Source: Neobacillus bataviensis (lineage in GTDB: Bacteria > Bacillota > Bacilli > Bacillales_B > DSM-18226). From it: DNA of 28,448 nucleotides. The stretch is from NCBI RefSeq assembly GCF_019969725.1, contig NZ_JAHXYW010000027.1, positions 1 through 28,448 of the forward strand. The letters are read 5' to 3'. The first letter of the stretch is position 1; each line of letters starts with the position of its first letter. The notes below the pieces were generated by a model that had not been told where the DNA came from, made no database searches, and saw only the letters and a list, made by a program, of their open reading frames with translations. The position numbers and the translations under genes were made by a program. This document shows positions 21,330 to 28,448 of this stretch, one piece after another.

Positions 21330-21370
21330 AAAAAAGAGAGGGGATAATACTTTAATAAAAATCCTCTCTC
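21330..21370 (-). terminator. Intrinsic terminator of the TetR gene
   Basis: On the minus strand GAGAGAGGAT (21361-21370) pairs with ATCCCCTCTC (21336-21345) with one mismatch and a 15-nt loop, then T6. It separates the TetR transcript from the operon beginning with the enoyl-CoA hydratase. Confidence 0.82.
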
Positions 21371-21379
21371 AATTTTTCG

Positions 21380-21946
21380 TTAATTTACTTGAATTCCCTT
21401 TAAAATCATTTCGACAAAAATCTCTGCAACTTCCCGGTCAGAGCAATTTCCTTCCGGGTTAAACCAATGGTAACTCCAGTTAGTTATCCCTAATATGCCA
21501 AAGGAGAGAATCGGTGCATTCAAATTAGGACGGAATTCCCCTGCCTCCATGCCAGCCTTGATTAACTCTTCAATGTTTAATCTGAATTCATTTCGTTTTG
21601 GAATAATAATGGCACGCCGGTCTTCACTTATATTTTTCATTTCTCTGAAAAAAATCTTTGCTGCCAATCCTCTTGTCTCAATATCCGATATTAGCATGTA
21701 TACAACTTCAAATAATTTCTCTTTGTATGACTTAGAATTATCATGAATAATTTTTTCTTGTCGATTCAGTAAATCCTCAATATAACCAAGGTGTATATCC
21801 ATTAATAGTTCCTCTTTACTCGAAAAATAATAGTAAAAGGTTCCCTTAGTCACTCCAAGAGTATCTACGATATCTTGAATCGATGTCTCACTAAAACCCT
21901 TTTTTTCGAATAATCGGATGCTTTGCGCTGTTATTTTCTCTTTCAC
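21380..21946 (-). CDS. TetR/AcrR-family transcriptional regulator (fatty-acid type)
   Basis: A 188-residue repressor. N-terminal helix-turn-helix: ITAQSIRLFEKKGFSETSIQDIVDTLGVTKGTFYYYFSSKEELL (pieces GFSETSIQDI, GVTKGTFYYYF and SKEELL locate helices 2-4), followed by a helical ligand-binding domain. Proteins of this type in acyl-CoA gene clusters usually bind fatty acyl-CoA and release DNA. The GTG start has AGGA seven bases upstream. It has its own promoter (21981-21989) and terminator. No palindrome of the type at 21300 was seen at its own promoter, so self-control is not evident. The ligand is inferred from neighbours. Confidence 0.9.
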   Translation of the reverse strand: MKEKITAQSIRLFEKKGFSETSIQDIVDTLGVTKGTFYYYFSSKEELLMDIHLGYIEDLLNRQEKIIHDNSKSYKEKLFEVVYMLISDIETRGLAAKIFFREMKNISEDRRAIIIPKRNEFRLNIEELIKAGMEAGEFRPNLNAPILSFGILGITNWSYHWFNPEGNCSDREVAEIFVEMILKGIQVN

Positions 21947-21980
21947 CTTATTGTCCTCGCAATCTTAAATGTCTACTGGA

Positions 21981-21989
21981 ATTATACCA
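21981..21989 (-). promoter_or_regulatory. Extended -10 promoter of the TetR gene
   Basis: The minus strand reads TGGTATAAT: a consensus -10 (21981-21986) with the TGn extension. The -35 region is poor, as often with extended -10 promoters. The start point would be near 21974, about 28 nt before the GTG start. Confidence 0.65.
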
Positions 21990-22054
21990 TATTCTCTATC
22001 TCTCCTTTATAATCCATCTTTGAATCTTTTAGGGTTTTTTTCCTAGACATTTAT

Positions 22055-23665
22055 TTACTTTAAAGCTTCTTCTCTTAAGGTGCGGCGAAGGATTTTGCCG
22101 ACGCCTGTTTTAGGTAATTGGTCACGAAACTCTACAATACGAGGAACTTTATAGGCTGCCAGGTTTTGCTTGCAGTACTGAATAATTTCCTTATCTGTAG
22201 CATTTTTTCCAGCTTTTAGGACGAGGACAGCCTTCACATCTTCACCTCTGTATGGGTCAGGGACTCCAATTACAACTGCCTCTTGAACAGCAGGATGCTC
22301 ATAAAGTACCTCTTCAATATCTCGCGGATAAATATTATACCCGCTTGCAATAATCATATCCTTCTTCCTGTCAACGATATAAAGGTATCCATCTTCATCC
22401 ACCTTAGCAATGTCGCCGGTATATAGCCAGCCATCCCTTAAGGTATCGGCGGTTTCTTCCGGCATATTCCAATATCCCTTCATAATTTGCGGGCCTTTGA
22501 TGATTACTTCTCCAAGTTCTCCGACTGGCAATTCCTTCGTTCCCGTTGCCAAATCTACAATTTTGTATTCCGTAGAAGGCACACCAATTCCAACACTGCC
22601 AGGTTTTCTGTCCGCGAATGGAGGGTTGCAGTGTGTTGTAGGGGACGCTTCTGAAAGCCCGTATCCTTCCAGTATTTTTGCACCTGTTTTCCCTTCAAAT
22701 TCACGCATCAATTCAATAGGCATTGGTGCACTGCCGCTGTTGCACGTTTTTATACTGCTGATTCCATATTCCTCTGCACGCGGATGGTTAGTAATAGCAA
22801 CATACATGGTAGGAACGCCTGGGAAGGTAGTCGGCTGTTCGTTTTTAATTGTACTTAATACCTCTTCTAAATCAAAACGAGGAAGCATAATGGATTCAGA
22901 GGCCGTAAATATGGAAAGATTCATACAAGAACTCATGCCAAAAACATGGAAAAGAGGGATAACAGTTAAACAGCGCTCCTTACCAATCTGAAATTCATGT
23001 TTAAAAAATTCGTAACACTGAATGACATTGGCTAGGATATTTTTATGTGTCAGCATTGCTCCCTTTGACCTTCCGGTGGTTCCTCCTGTATATTGAAGCA
23101 CAGCCACATCATGCTCTGGTTCAAATTCAACTGGAAGGACATTGCCGTTTCCTTCTGTCAGAAAGCTATCAAAGCTCCGATCCGGTGTAAAATCCTGCAC
23201 TGCAGGCTGAAAGCTGACAACAATGATATTCTTCAAATTTGTTCGGGCTTGAACGCTTTTTACCCTTAGATAAAGAGCATCTAAAACAATCATCGTTTCC
23301 GCACCTGAATCCTTTAGGATATATTCAAGCTCCCTCTCAACTGACATTGGATTCACCTGTGTTACAATTGCCCCAGCAGTAAGGGCTCCGTAGTAGGACA
23401 CAACATATTGAGGGCAGTTTGGCAGCATAATCGCTACTCGATCGCCTTTTTGAACTTGATTTTGTTGAAGAGCAGAAGTAAACGAGTGAACAAGTCCGTT
23501 TAATTGCTGATAAGTGATCTTTTTTCCATAAAAAGAAAGAGCGTTATTCGTTGGATATTTTTCCGCAGTTTCTTGAAGTACATGACCTACTGTTTTATTT
23601 GGAAACTCAATAGTTTTTGCAATGGAATCAGGATATTGTGCCAGCCAGGTATTTGCTTGTGTCAT
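22055..23665 (-). CDS. Long-chain acyl-CoA synthetase (AMP-forming)
   Basis: A 536-residue ANL-superfamily ligase that activates fatty acids with ATP and CoA. Motifs: the P-loop YTGGTTGRSKGAMLTHKN, the core GYGLSEASP, the adenylate-binding GWLYTGDIAKVDEDGYLYIVDRKK (motif pieces TGD and DRKK), SGYNIYPRDIEEVL, and the C-terminal catalytic Lys in PKTGVGKILRRTLR. No signal peptide. This is the usual FadD/LcfA length and order. GGAGGAG upstream of the ATG is strong. It follows the SDR gene by 38 bp, so the two probably form one transcript controlled by the palindrome at 24528. Chain-length preference is not visible. Confidence 0.93.
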   Translation of the reverse strand: MTQANTWLAQYPDSIAKTIEFPNKTVGHVLQETAEKYPTNNALSFYGKKITYQQLNGLVHSFTSALQQNQVQKGDRVAIMLPNCPQYVVSYYGALTAGAIVTQVNPMSVERELEYILKDSGAETMIVLDALYLRVKSVQARTNLKNIIVVSFQPAVQDFTPDRSFDSFLTEGNGNVLPVEFEPEHDVAVLQYTGGTTGRSKGAMLTHKNILANVIQCYEFFKHEFQIGKERCLTVIPLFHVFGMSSCMNLSIFTASESIMLPRFDLEEVLSTIKNEQPTTFPGVPTMYVAITNHPRAEEYGISSIKTCNSGSAPMPIELMREFEGKTGAKILEGYGLSEASPTTHCNPPFADRKPGSVGIGVPSTEYKIVDLATGTKELPVGELGEVIIKGPQIMKGYWNMPEETADTLRDGWLYTGDIAKVDEDGYLYIVDRKKDMIIASGYNIYPRDIEEVLYEHPAVQEAVVIGVPDPYRGEDVKAVLVLKAGKNATDKEIIQYCKQNLAAYKVPRIVEFRDQLPKTGVGKILRRTLREEALK

Positions 23666-23692
23666 AAACTCTCCTCCAGAAATTTATTTATA

Positions 23693-23717
23693 GTCTAACG
23701 TGTTTAAAAGGTTAGAC
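23693..23717. repeat. Inverted repeat between the SDR and ligase genes
   Basis: GTCTAAC (23693-23699) and GTTAGAC (23711-23717) are perfect 7-bp arms with an 11-bp spacer. The repeat overlaps the end of the SDR gene. The arms resemble the CTAAC half-site of the TetR palindromes, but the 11-bp spacing differs, so it may only be an mRNA hairpin between the two genes. Confidence 0.35.
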
Positions 23718-24456
23718 CTCCACCATCAACAGAAAGAGTTGTTCCGGTAACAAAGGATGCTTCATCGGATGCTAAAAATAAAACCGCCTTAGCCACTTCA
23801 TCAGGTGTTCCGATTCTTCTAAGAGCATTCGCTTTTGAAATGATCGGCCATTTCCTTTCATTCTGCTTCCAGTTATCAATGATTTTTGTATCGATTACTC
23901 CTGGTGCAATGGCGTTTACACGAATATTGTATTTTCCATACTCTAGGGCCGCATTTTGGGTAAGCACCACAACCCCTGCTTTTGATGCATTATACGGGGC
24001 CATATATTTTTGACCTTTTAGCCCTAATAAACTAGAAGTGTTAATAATCGCACCGCCGCCTGCCTTGATTAACTCTGGAACCGCATACTTAATTCCTAAG
24101 AAAACTCCTTTTAAATTAATATCGACTACACGATCCCACTCTTCCTCCGAAATCTCAACGCTTCTTACCTCTGAATTGCCGATGCCTGCATTATTAAACA
24201 TGATATGGAGTCCGCCAAAGGCATTTGTTGTAATATTGATTAGGTCTTTAATTTGATCTGAATCAGAAACATCCGTTTTGACAAAAATGGCTTCGCCGCC
24301 TGCCTCTTTTATTAGGCTGACCGTTTCTTCTCCCAATAGTGAATCGATATCAGCAACTGCTACTTTTGCCCCCTCTTTTGCAAAAAGGATTGCAGTAGAG
24401 CGTCCAATTCCGCCCCCACCGCCAGTTACAATTGCTGCTTTTCCTAGTAATCTCAT
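23704..24456 (-). CDS. Short-chain dehydrogenase/reductase (glucose dehydrogenase-like SDR)
   Basis: A 250-residue classical SDR. Cofactor-binding VTGGGGGIG near residue 10, D38-type acidic residue in VAVADID (NAD preference likely), NNAGIG, catalytic Ser in INTSSLLG, YNASK with Tyr and Lys, then APGVIDTK and SFVTGTTLSVDGG. It probably acts as a 3-hydroxyacyl-CoA or related dehydrogenase, judged from its acyl-CoA neighbours. The ATG at 24456 is chosen because GGGGAT lies about six bases upstream and MRLLGKAAIVTGG is a typical N-terminus; a GTG reading from 24522 has no site. It is the first gene of an SDR-ligase unit preceded by a TetR-type palindrome. Confidence 0.88.
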   Translation of the reverse strand: MRLLGKAAIVTGGGGGIGRSTAILFAKEGAKVAVADIDSLLGEETVSLIKEAGGEAIFVKTDVSDSDQIKDLINITTNAFGGLHIMFNNAGIGNSEVRSVEISEEEWDRVVDINLKGVFLGIKYAVPELIKAGGGAIINTSSLLGLKGQKYMAPYNASKAGVVVLTQNAALEYGKYNIRVNAIAPGVIDTKIIDNWKQNERKWPIISKANALRRIGTPDEVAKAVLFLASDEASFVTGTTLSVDGGGLTF

Positions 24457-24527
24457 AAAATATCCCCAACCTTTCCTTCCGAAATGACCTGATAATATGT
24501 AAGCGTGTTCAAAACTACCCACCTTTG

Positions 24528-24543
24528 TACTAACCGGTTGGTA
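24528..24543. promoter_or_regulatory. Second TetR-type palindrome upstream of the SDR-ligase unit
   Basis: TACTAACCGGTTGGTA is a 16-bp palindrome with one imperfect position. It shares the TACTAACC core with the site at 21300-21317. It lies about 72 bp upstream of the SDR start. A TTAACT element about 18 bp from TAGTAC on the minus strand gives the same promoter/operator overlap as at the other site. Confidence 0.72.
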
Positions 24544-24635
24544 TGTTATGAGTTAATTATACATTCAAAACTTAAATATTCAAATTCTTTTCTAAATATT
24601 CTAATAAATTTACAATTAATATTCAACCAAGGATA

Positions 24636-24672
24636 TTAAAAAAGATCGAGAAACATTAAAAAGTCTCGACCC
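24636..24672 (-). terminator. Intrinsic terminator of the RHH-like gene
   Basis: TCGAGA (24646-24651) pairs with TCTCGA (24664-24669) around a 12-nt loop; on the minus strand GATCTTTTTT follows. It lies just after the small-protein stop codon. Confidence 0.8.
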
Positions 24673-24680
24673 ATTGGCTG

Positions 24681-24875
24681 CTAAAATCTCTTAATTCCGT
24701 TCTTTTGCTTGTTCATTATTTCATACGATTTTTCAATAATATCCGTTAATACATCTCCTTTATAAATTCTTCCAAGCTTTAATCCTTGTTGGTAATACTC
24801 AACAATTTCATCCAGCTTTGCTGATGTATCCTTTGAAATTCTTACATTTAATTGAATTCTTTCGCTTTCACTCAT
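24681..24875 (-). CDS. Small ribbon-helix-helix-like protein (64 aa)
   Basis: From the ATG at 24875, with AGGAG eight bases upstream. The N-terminal IQLNVRISKDTSAKLDEI has the alternating beta-strand then helix pattern of ribbon-helix-helix DNA-binding proteins (RxSKxxxxxLDE). Then comes a helix region YYQQGLKLGRIYKGDVLTDIIEKSYEIM, with short basic ends. Such proteins act as dimeric repressors or plasmid/toxin antitoxins. No partner toxin gene is adjacent, and the gene has its own terminator. The target is unknown. Confidence 0.7.
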   Translation of the reverse strand: MSESERIQLNVRISKDTSAKLDEIVEYYQQGLKLGRIYKGDVLTDIIEKSYEIMNKQKNGIKRF

Positions 24876-24981
24876 GGTAAACACTCCTATCTTTCTGTTA
24901 ACAAACTGCTAGCACATTCCTATTCAAATGATATCTGTTGATACTATACTATATTTCTACAAATTTTTCATTATCCTACCT

Positions 24982-25014
24982 AAAAAAAGAGAGAAGCCAG
25001 TTTCTAGCCCCTCC
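24982..25014 (-). terminator. Intrinsic terminator of the L,D-transpeptidase gene
   Basis: GAGGGGCTAG and CTGGCTTCTC form a 10-bp stem with three G-U pairs (25004-25013 with 24989-24998) around AAA-type loop bases, followed on the minus strand by TCTTTTTTTAGG. It is about 16 bp after the stop. Confidence 0.8.
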
Positions 25015-25029
25015 TCCTTAATAGTCTTT

Positions 25030-26142
25030 TTAATATTTGTTGAATTCACTTTCTGGAGTTTGGATGATAATCGGACGCTTTGCAGGATCCAGCCATCTTA
25101 ATATTGAAAGAACGTTTGTTTGCGCCGTCCCAGTGCATCCAAGTGTATAGCTGCTTGCTACATGAAAAAAGATAGCTGAACCTGCACCTGGAATTCTTTC
25201 CGATGTATTGTAATTAATGACAAAGCCATAGTTATAGGGCGAGATATCCATTTTCTCAGCACTGCTCCATCGTCCATGGTTTTCAGAAGCTTTTTGCCAA
25301 GTGTTATATAGTGAAGAACTCGAATCGTCTACCCAAACATCATCTGGAGTGATTTGGCGGTATGGGAGCTTTGTTCCCGGGTTTTGATAACGGCCGAATG
25401 CTGTTCCAATCGTATATTTTCCTCTAGGTGATTTTTTCGCCCCTTCACTCATTACAGTGGCAAAGCCTTCTTTCCCAATGTACCCATCGACGGTTAATTT
25501 CTCATACCATTTATTATCAATTTTTTCAAAGGTCCGAATTTTTGCTTTTACCGTGTTATATCCTGTTGTGGTTACGAGGATAAGTTGATTGTTTTCTGAA
25601 ATCGTTAAAAACTGATCGGCAATCGTATTGGGAATCCAAATGCCTTTTTGATTTAGATAATACCAACCGCCAACTTTAACCCACCCAGTTTGCATCGCTC
25701 CTGATGGATTTAAATAGTACCAGCGGTTATTGTAGAAAAGCCAGCCCGTCTGCATGGCACCAGTTTTCCCAAGAAAATACCACCTTCCACTGTCAAACAC
25801 CCAGCCCATTTGCATAGCTCCGTCATTGGCAAGAAAGTACCACTTTCCCGAATTACTGAGCCAGCCCGTCTGCATGACTCCCCTTGCATCAAGAAAATAC
25901 CATTTGCCATTATACTGAAGCCAGCCTGTTTTCATCACTCCGTCGCTGTCAAGAAAATACCATTTTCCCTCATCATTTAGCCACCCATGCCGCATGACAC
26001 CATCGCTTCCAAAGAAATACCATTTTCCATTATCATATTGCCAGCCTGAATAATGAGTTCCGGTACTTTCATCCGCCTTTGAATAAATGGGGTTAATAAT
26101 AAGAAATGCACAAATAAACATCAATAAAACTCTGATTCTCAC
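25030..26142 (-). CDS. Secreted L,D-transpeptidase with cell-wall-binding repeats
   Basis: A 370-residue exported protein. Signal peptide about 1-23 (hydrophobic core VLLMFICAFLIINPIY, cleavage near SKA). Residues about 32-165 are seven 20-residue repeats of the GW.....GKWYFL..DGVMQT type, the choline/glucan-binding repeat. The C-terminal catalytic domain (about 180-370) ends in a YkuD-type motif with H327 (FFHVASS) and C336 (TLGCTG). Such enzymes form or edit 3-3 peptide cross-links in peptidoglycan. The repeats should fix the enzyme to a wall polymer. The GTG start at 26142 has GGTGG nine bases upstream. The YkuD match is partial, so the fold assignment is good but not certain. Confidence 0.82.
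   Translation of the reverse strand: MRIRVLLMFICAFLIINPIYSKADESTGTHYSGWQYDNGKWYFFGSDGVMRHGWLNDEGKWYFLDSDGVMKTGWLQYNGKWYFLDARGVMQTGWLSNSGKWYFLANDGAMQMGWVFDSGRWYFLGKTGAMQTGWLFYNNRWYYLNPSGAMQTGWVKVGGWYYLNQKGIWIPNTIADQFLTISENNQLILVTTTGYNTVKAKIRTFEKIDNKWYEKLTVDGYIGKEGFATVMSEGAKKSPRGKYTIGTAFGRYQNPGTKLPYRQITPDDVWVDDSSSSLYNTWQKASENHGRWSSAEKMDISPYNYGFVINYNTSERIPGAGSAIFFHVASSYTLGCTGTAQTNVLSILRWLDPAKRPIIIQTPESEFNKY
25681..26046 (-). repeat. Tandem 60-bp repeats encoding GW cell-wall-binding units
   Basis: The motif CCAGCC/CCACCC (codons for GW on the minus strand) recurs at 25681, 25741, 25801, 25861, 25921, 25981 and 26041, an exact 60-bp period. Each unit encodes 20 residues. The exact spacing with no indels points to expansion by unequal recombination under a reading-frame constraint. 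Confidence 0.9.
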
Positions 26143-26207
26143 TTTTTGTTACCACCAATCTTAAATTTAAAACTCTTCTATTTATAATACTATCAAAATT
26201 ATTTGGA

Positions 26208-27185
26208 TTAAAGAATTACCTTTTCTACTTTTGGATATCTTACAAAATGACCGAAAAGCCATGATTCCAACAACTCCAACAATTCCGGATGAACTGGCAA
26301 TTCGGCTTCTATCGGAAGATCTTTTTTAATCGAAAAAATAGTAGAGGATTTGGTTATAAATTTACAAGAATGCCCCATATTTTCCACGACAAAATATTGT
26401 GCATCCCCTTTGACATAAAGGGGTAAATTTTTTAGTACTTCAGGATTTGCCTGAATATCCCTTGCTCCTGTTATCGCAAGAACCGGGCAGGTGACCTTTT
26501 CTAAATCTTCATGGACATTATAGGTTAGATGTTCACGCATCCATTTTGCATTTATTTTTACAAAATTTTGCTTCATGACATCGTCAGTTGAGCTTAGAAT
26601 TTTTTCTAAAAACTTTTGTGCTTGTTTTTCCACTTTTTTATGTGCACCAAGTAAACGTAGTAAATATCCCTGAAAGCCCTTGGCATTGATTATGTCCTCC
26701 GTGGCTATATCTCTTTGTCTCTTTAACGCTTCACCTAATCTTTCAACGGCTCCAGAAAGTAAAATTAATCCTCCAAGGTCTTCTCTAGCTGCTAAAGCAG
26801 TGCCAATAGCCGCTCCTTCGCTATGACCTAATACGATTATTTTTTCATCGTCCACTTCAGGAAGGTTCTTTAAAAATTTAACAGCAGCCTGGGCGTCATC
26901 AACCAAATCCCACAGCCCAGTTGTTAAAAAATCCCCTTCACTGGCGGCCACACCTCGCTTATCATATCTAAGGCTAATAAAACCAATCGAGGTTAAATAT
27001 TCGGCTAATTGACGATATAGCTTCAAATCAAGTTTTTTATTAACTTTACCATTTCTGTCCAATTTCCCTGACCCCGTAATGATTAAAACTGCAGGTGTTT
27101 TTTCTTCATGATTTACCGGTAAACATAAAGTTCCCTTTAGTGCTGCCCCACTTTGTATTGTTACTTCTTTCTCCCTAATTATCAT
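26208..27185 (-). CDS. Alpha/beta hydrolase (serine esterase/peptidase-like)
   Basis: A 325-residue alpha/beta-fold hydrolase with no signal peptide. The oxyanion strand VLIITGSGKLDRNGK, then the RYDKRGVAASEG segment typical of the BD-FAE/YqiA-like dienelactone group, the nucleophile elbow VLGHSEGAAIG with Ser near 121, the acid in ITGARDIQANP and the catalytic His in VENMGHSCK. A cap-like insertion (about 165-225) follows the nucleophile. Substrate is unknown; esterase or acylpeptide activity is likely. The ATG is preceded by GGGG about seven bases upstream. It is transcribed away from the VanW gene across a 240-bp divergent region. Confidence 0.87.
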   Translation of the reverse strand: MIIREKEVTIQSGAALKGTLCLPVNHEEKTPAVLIITGSGKLDRNGKVNKKLDLKLYRQLAEYLTSIGFISLRYDKRGVAASEGDFLTTGLWDLVDDAQAAVKFLKNLPEVDDEKIIVLGHSEGAAIGTALAAREDLGGLILLSGAVERLGEALKRQRDIATEDIINAKGFQGYLLRLLGAHKKVEKQAQKFLEKILSSTDDVMKQNFVKINAKWMREHLTYNVHEDLEKVTCPVLAITGARDIQANPEVLKNLPLYVKGDAQYFVVENMGHSCKFITKSSTIFSIKKDLPIEAELPVHPELLELLESWLFGHFVRYPKVEKVIL

Positions 27186-27425
27186 TTTATAATCCCCCTA
27201 TTCTTTCTTTTGTTCTGGAATGATAATTGTAGCGATTGTTCTACTTCTTCTATCCCTCGATAGCTCGTATTTGATAATTTTTTTATAAACAGCAACAAGA
27301 TCATTATAATTCTGGATTATGGTAAAGGATAAATTAGAAATTCTTTTAAAATTTTCCATTTAATTTTTTCTGTTACATGAAATGATAAATTTCGACTTAT
27401 ATTATAAAGAGGAGGTTTATGGATA

Positions 27426-28307
27426 ATGATTTTATCATGGATATTTGGAGGTATGCTGTTAGCACAGCAAGTAAATGCTCCCATTAGTTTACTCATAACA
27501 AAAGATGGCCAGCCTGTTTCCCATATTAATCAATTAGACTTCACCAATCCATACATAGATTTACCGATTGTGAATATGAAAAAATATAACCAGTTTTTGG
27601 ATCAACTTGATAAACAATTTTCTATCGCACCTGAAAATGCCTTTGTTGATCAACACGGTAGTATTCACTCAGAAAAAGTTGGGTACCAAATTAACCGCCA
27701 AGCTTTTACTGAGCACGTATATACATATTTTTTTAATCATAGTCCAACCAAACTAGAAATACCCATGTCAACTATCTATCCAAAGGTGGATAGTGAATTA
27801 CTTGAAAGCATTGGCAGAATGAGAATTGGGCGTTATGTTACTTCCTTTAATCCGCAGAATAAAAACCGTTCCACCAATATTCAGTTAGCTGCTGAGGCAA
27901 TTAATAATTATGTTGTATTCCCAGGCGAGACATTTTCCTTCAACAGAGTAGTAGGTAAACGGACTGCTTCCCGCGGCTACCAGCGCGCCACTGTTATTGT
28001 TAGAGGAGAATATTCAGAGGATATTGGCGGAGGAATCTGCCAAGTGTCGTCCACCCTTTTTAATGCCGTTGATAATGCCGGCCTGCAAATTGTAGAGCGA
28101 TTTTCTCACACAAGAAAGGTTCCTTATATCCCTCCTGGCCGGGATGCTACAGTCAGCTGGTATGGTCCAGATTTTCAATTTAAGAACAAGTATAATCAGC
28201 CTGTATTAATCAGGGCAAGAACACTTGGCAACTTGTTAATTATAAAGCTGTACTCTTCTGAAGGCATGAATTATATTCCAAGAAAAATTCCAAATCCTCC
28301 ATTTTAA
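27426..28307 (+). CDS. VanW family protein, secreted
   Basis: A 293-residue protein. The short N-terminus (MILSWIFGGMLLAQQVNA) resembles a signal peptide with an early hydrophobic core. The VanW domain covers about residues 150-280: RSTNIQLAAEAINNYVVFPGETFSFN, VGKRTASRGYQRATVI, then GGGICQVSSTLFNAV, the invariant VanW motif, and FSHTRKVPYIPPGRDATVSW. VanW was named from vancomycin resistance clusters, but the domain is common in Gram-positive envelope proteins and its biochemical role is not settled. AGGAGG lies ten bases upstream of the ATG. No van resistance genes are in view, so drug resistance should not be inferred. An IS3-family element begins 14 bp after the stop. Confidence 0.88.
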   Translation: MILSWIFGGMLLAQQVNAPISLLITKDGQPVSHINQLDFTNPYIDLPIVNMKKYNQFLDQLDKQFSIAPENAFVDQHGSIHSEKVGYQINRQAFTEHVYTYFFNHSPTKLEIPMSTIYPKVDSELLESIGRMRIGRYVTSFNPQNKNRSTNIQLAAEAINNYVVFPGETFSFNRVVGKRTASRGYQRATVIVRGEYSEDIGGGICQVSSTLFNAVDNAGLQIVERFSHTRKVPYIPPGRDATVSWYGPDFQFKNKYNQPVLIRARTLGNLLIIKLYSSEGMNYIPRKIPNPPF

Positions 28308-28321
28308 AAAGTCCGCAAAAT

Positions 28322-28448
28322 TGGACTTAACCCCGTCAAGTAGACAGCTCTAAAAAGACTATGCAGCCATCGTGATCCGATATTCAACTGGAGCACGATG
28401 GTTTAGTCGTTTTTGGAATCTTTTATAATTGTAGTGATACATATATGT
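28322..28448 (-). mobile_element. IS3-family insertion sequence, one end (partial)
   Basis: From 28322 the plus strand reads TGGACTTAACCCCGTCAAG followed by TAGACAG, which matches the TGGACT...CCCC...AGACAG terminal inverted repeat of IS3/IS150-group elements (from memory). The transposase C-terminus starts within it. The element runs off the right edge, so the other end and any target duplication cannot be checked. Confidence 0.75.
28359..28448 (-). CDS. IS3-family transposase OrfB, C-terminal fragment
   Basis: The last 29 codons of a reading frame entering from the right edge: YHYNYKRFQKRLNHRAPVEYR then ITMAA and TAG. The YN..KR.Q..L....PVEYR pattern is the classic C-terminus of the DDE integrase subunit of IS3-family elements. 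The catalytic DDE residues lie outside the window, so activity cannot be judged. Confidence 0.85.
   Translation of the reverse strand, partial: TYMYHYNYKRFQKRLNHRAPVEYRITMAA

Noticed and set aside
23693..23717. Third TetR operator before the acyl-CoA ligase
   Set aside because: The arms share CTAAC but are separated by 11 bp instead of 0-2, and the repeat lies at the end of the upstream gene; listed only as an inverted repeat.
25681..26046. CRISPR-like periodic repeats
   Set aside because: The 60-bp period is in frame and encodes GW cell-wall-binding units of a secreted protein; there are no spacers or cas genes.
27419..27487. Short frame starting at ATG 27419 just before the VanW gene
   Set aside because: It is about 22 codons, overlaps the VanW start in another frame, and its ATG is only three bases from AGGAGG. 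The ATG at 27426 fits the RBS better.
27426..28307. Glycopeptide resistance locus
   Set aside because: A VanW domain alone is common in Gram-positive bacteria and no vanR, vanS, vanH, vanA or vanX-type genes are present.

Overview
The window looks like the chromosome of a Bacillaceae member (Bacillus or a close relative such as Neobacillus). Supporting signs are the 5' end of a Bacillus-type 16S gene with tandem promoters, strong AGGAGG-type ribosome binding sites, frequent GTG/TTG starts, U-rich intrinsic terminators, and orthologues of well-known Bacillus genes (exoA, ppiB, a DUF2515/YppC protein, sqhC, a YclJ-like regulator, HtrA). Most genes are on the minus strand. The species cannot be fixed from the sequence alone.

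Layout. 1-375: 5' end of a 16S rRNA gene on the minus strand with leader, boxA and two promoters. 376-733: a short plus-strand unit with two small ORFs closed by a bidirectional terminator. 729-5486: housekeeping genes on the minus strand (methyltransferase, exonuclease III, divergent polysaccharide deacetylase, cyclophilin, a small membrane protein overlapping a DUF2515 protein). An unannotated structured RNA candidate lies at 3909-4022 on the plus strand. 5609-7477: a squalene-hopene/sporulenol-type cyclase on the plus strand. 7502-10069: Mug glycosylase, a short YitT protein and an NhaC-type antiporter.

10208-12429: an ABC-F ATPase behind a 44-residue leader peptide and two tandem intrinsic terminators, with alternative pairings. 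This has the architecture of antibiotic-inducible transcription attenuation. 12446-16619: a stress-type cluster of response regulator, sensor kinase, membrane-anchored HtrA protease and an unrecognised 137-residue protein. Phased TTAA direct repeats sit in front of htrA.

16685-24543: an acyl-CoA catabolism region with a TetR repressor, acyl-CoA ligase, two SDR dehydrogenases, two crotonase-fold enzymes, an APH-like phosphotransferase and a quinone oxidoreductase. It forms at least three transcripts. Two of them begin at near-identical palindromes that are likely operators of the local TetR protein.

24636-28448: a small ribbon-helix-helix-like protein, an exported L,D-transpeptidase with seven cell-wall-binding-type repeats, an alpha/beta hydrolase, a VanW protein on the plus strand, and the end of an IS3-family insertion sequence that runs off the window.

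The most interesting points are the ABC-F attenuator, the structured RNA at 3909-4022 (whose apical part is nearly complementary to a universal 16S rRNA segment), the paired TetR palindromes, and the promoter that faces rRNA promoter P1 on the opposite strand.
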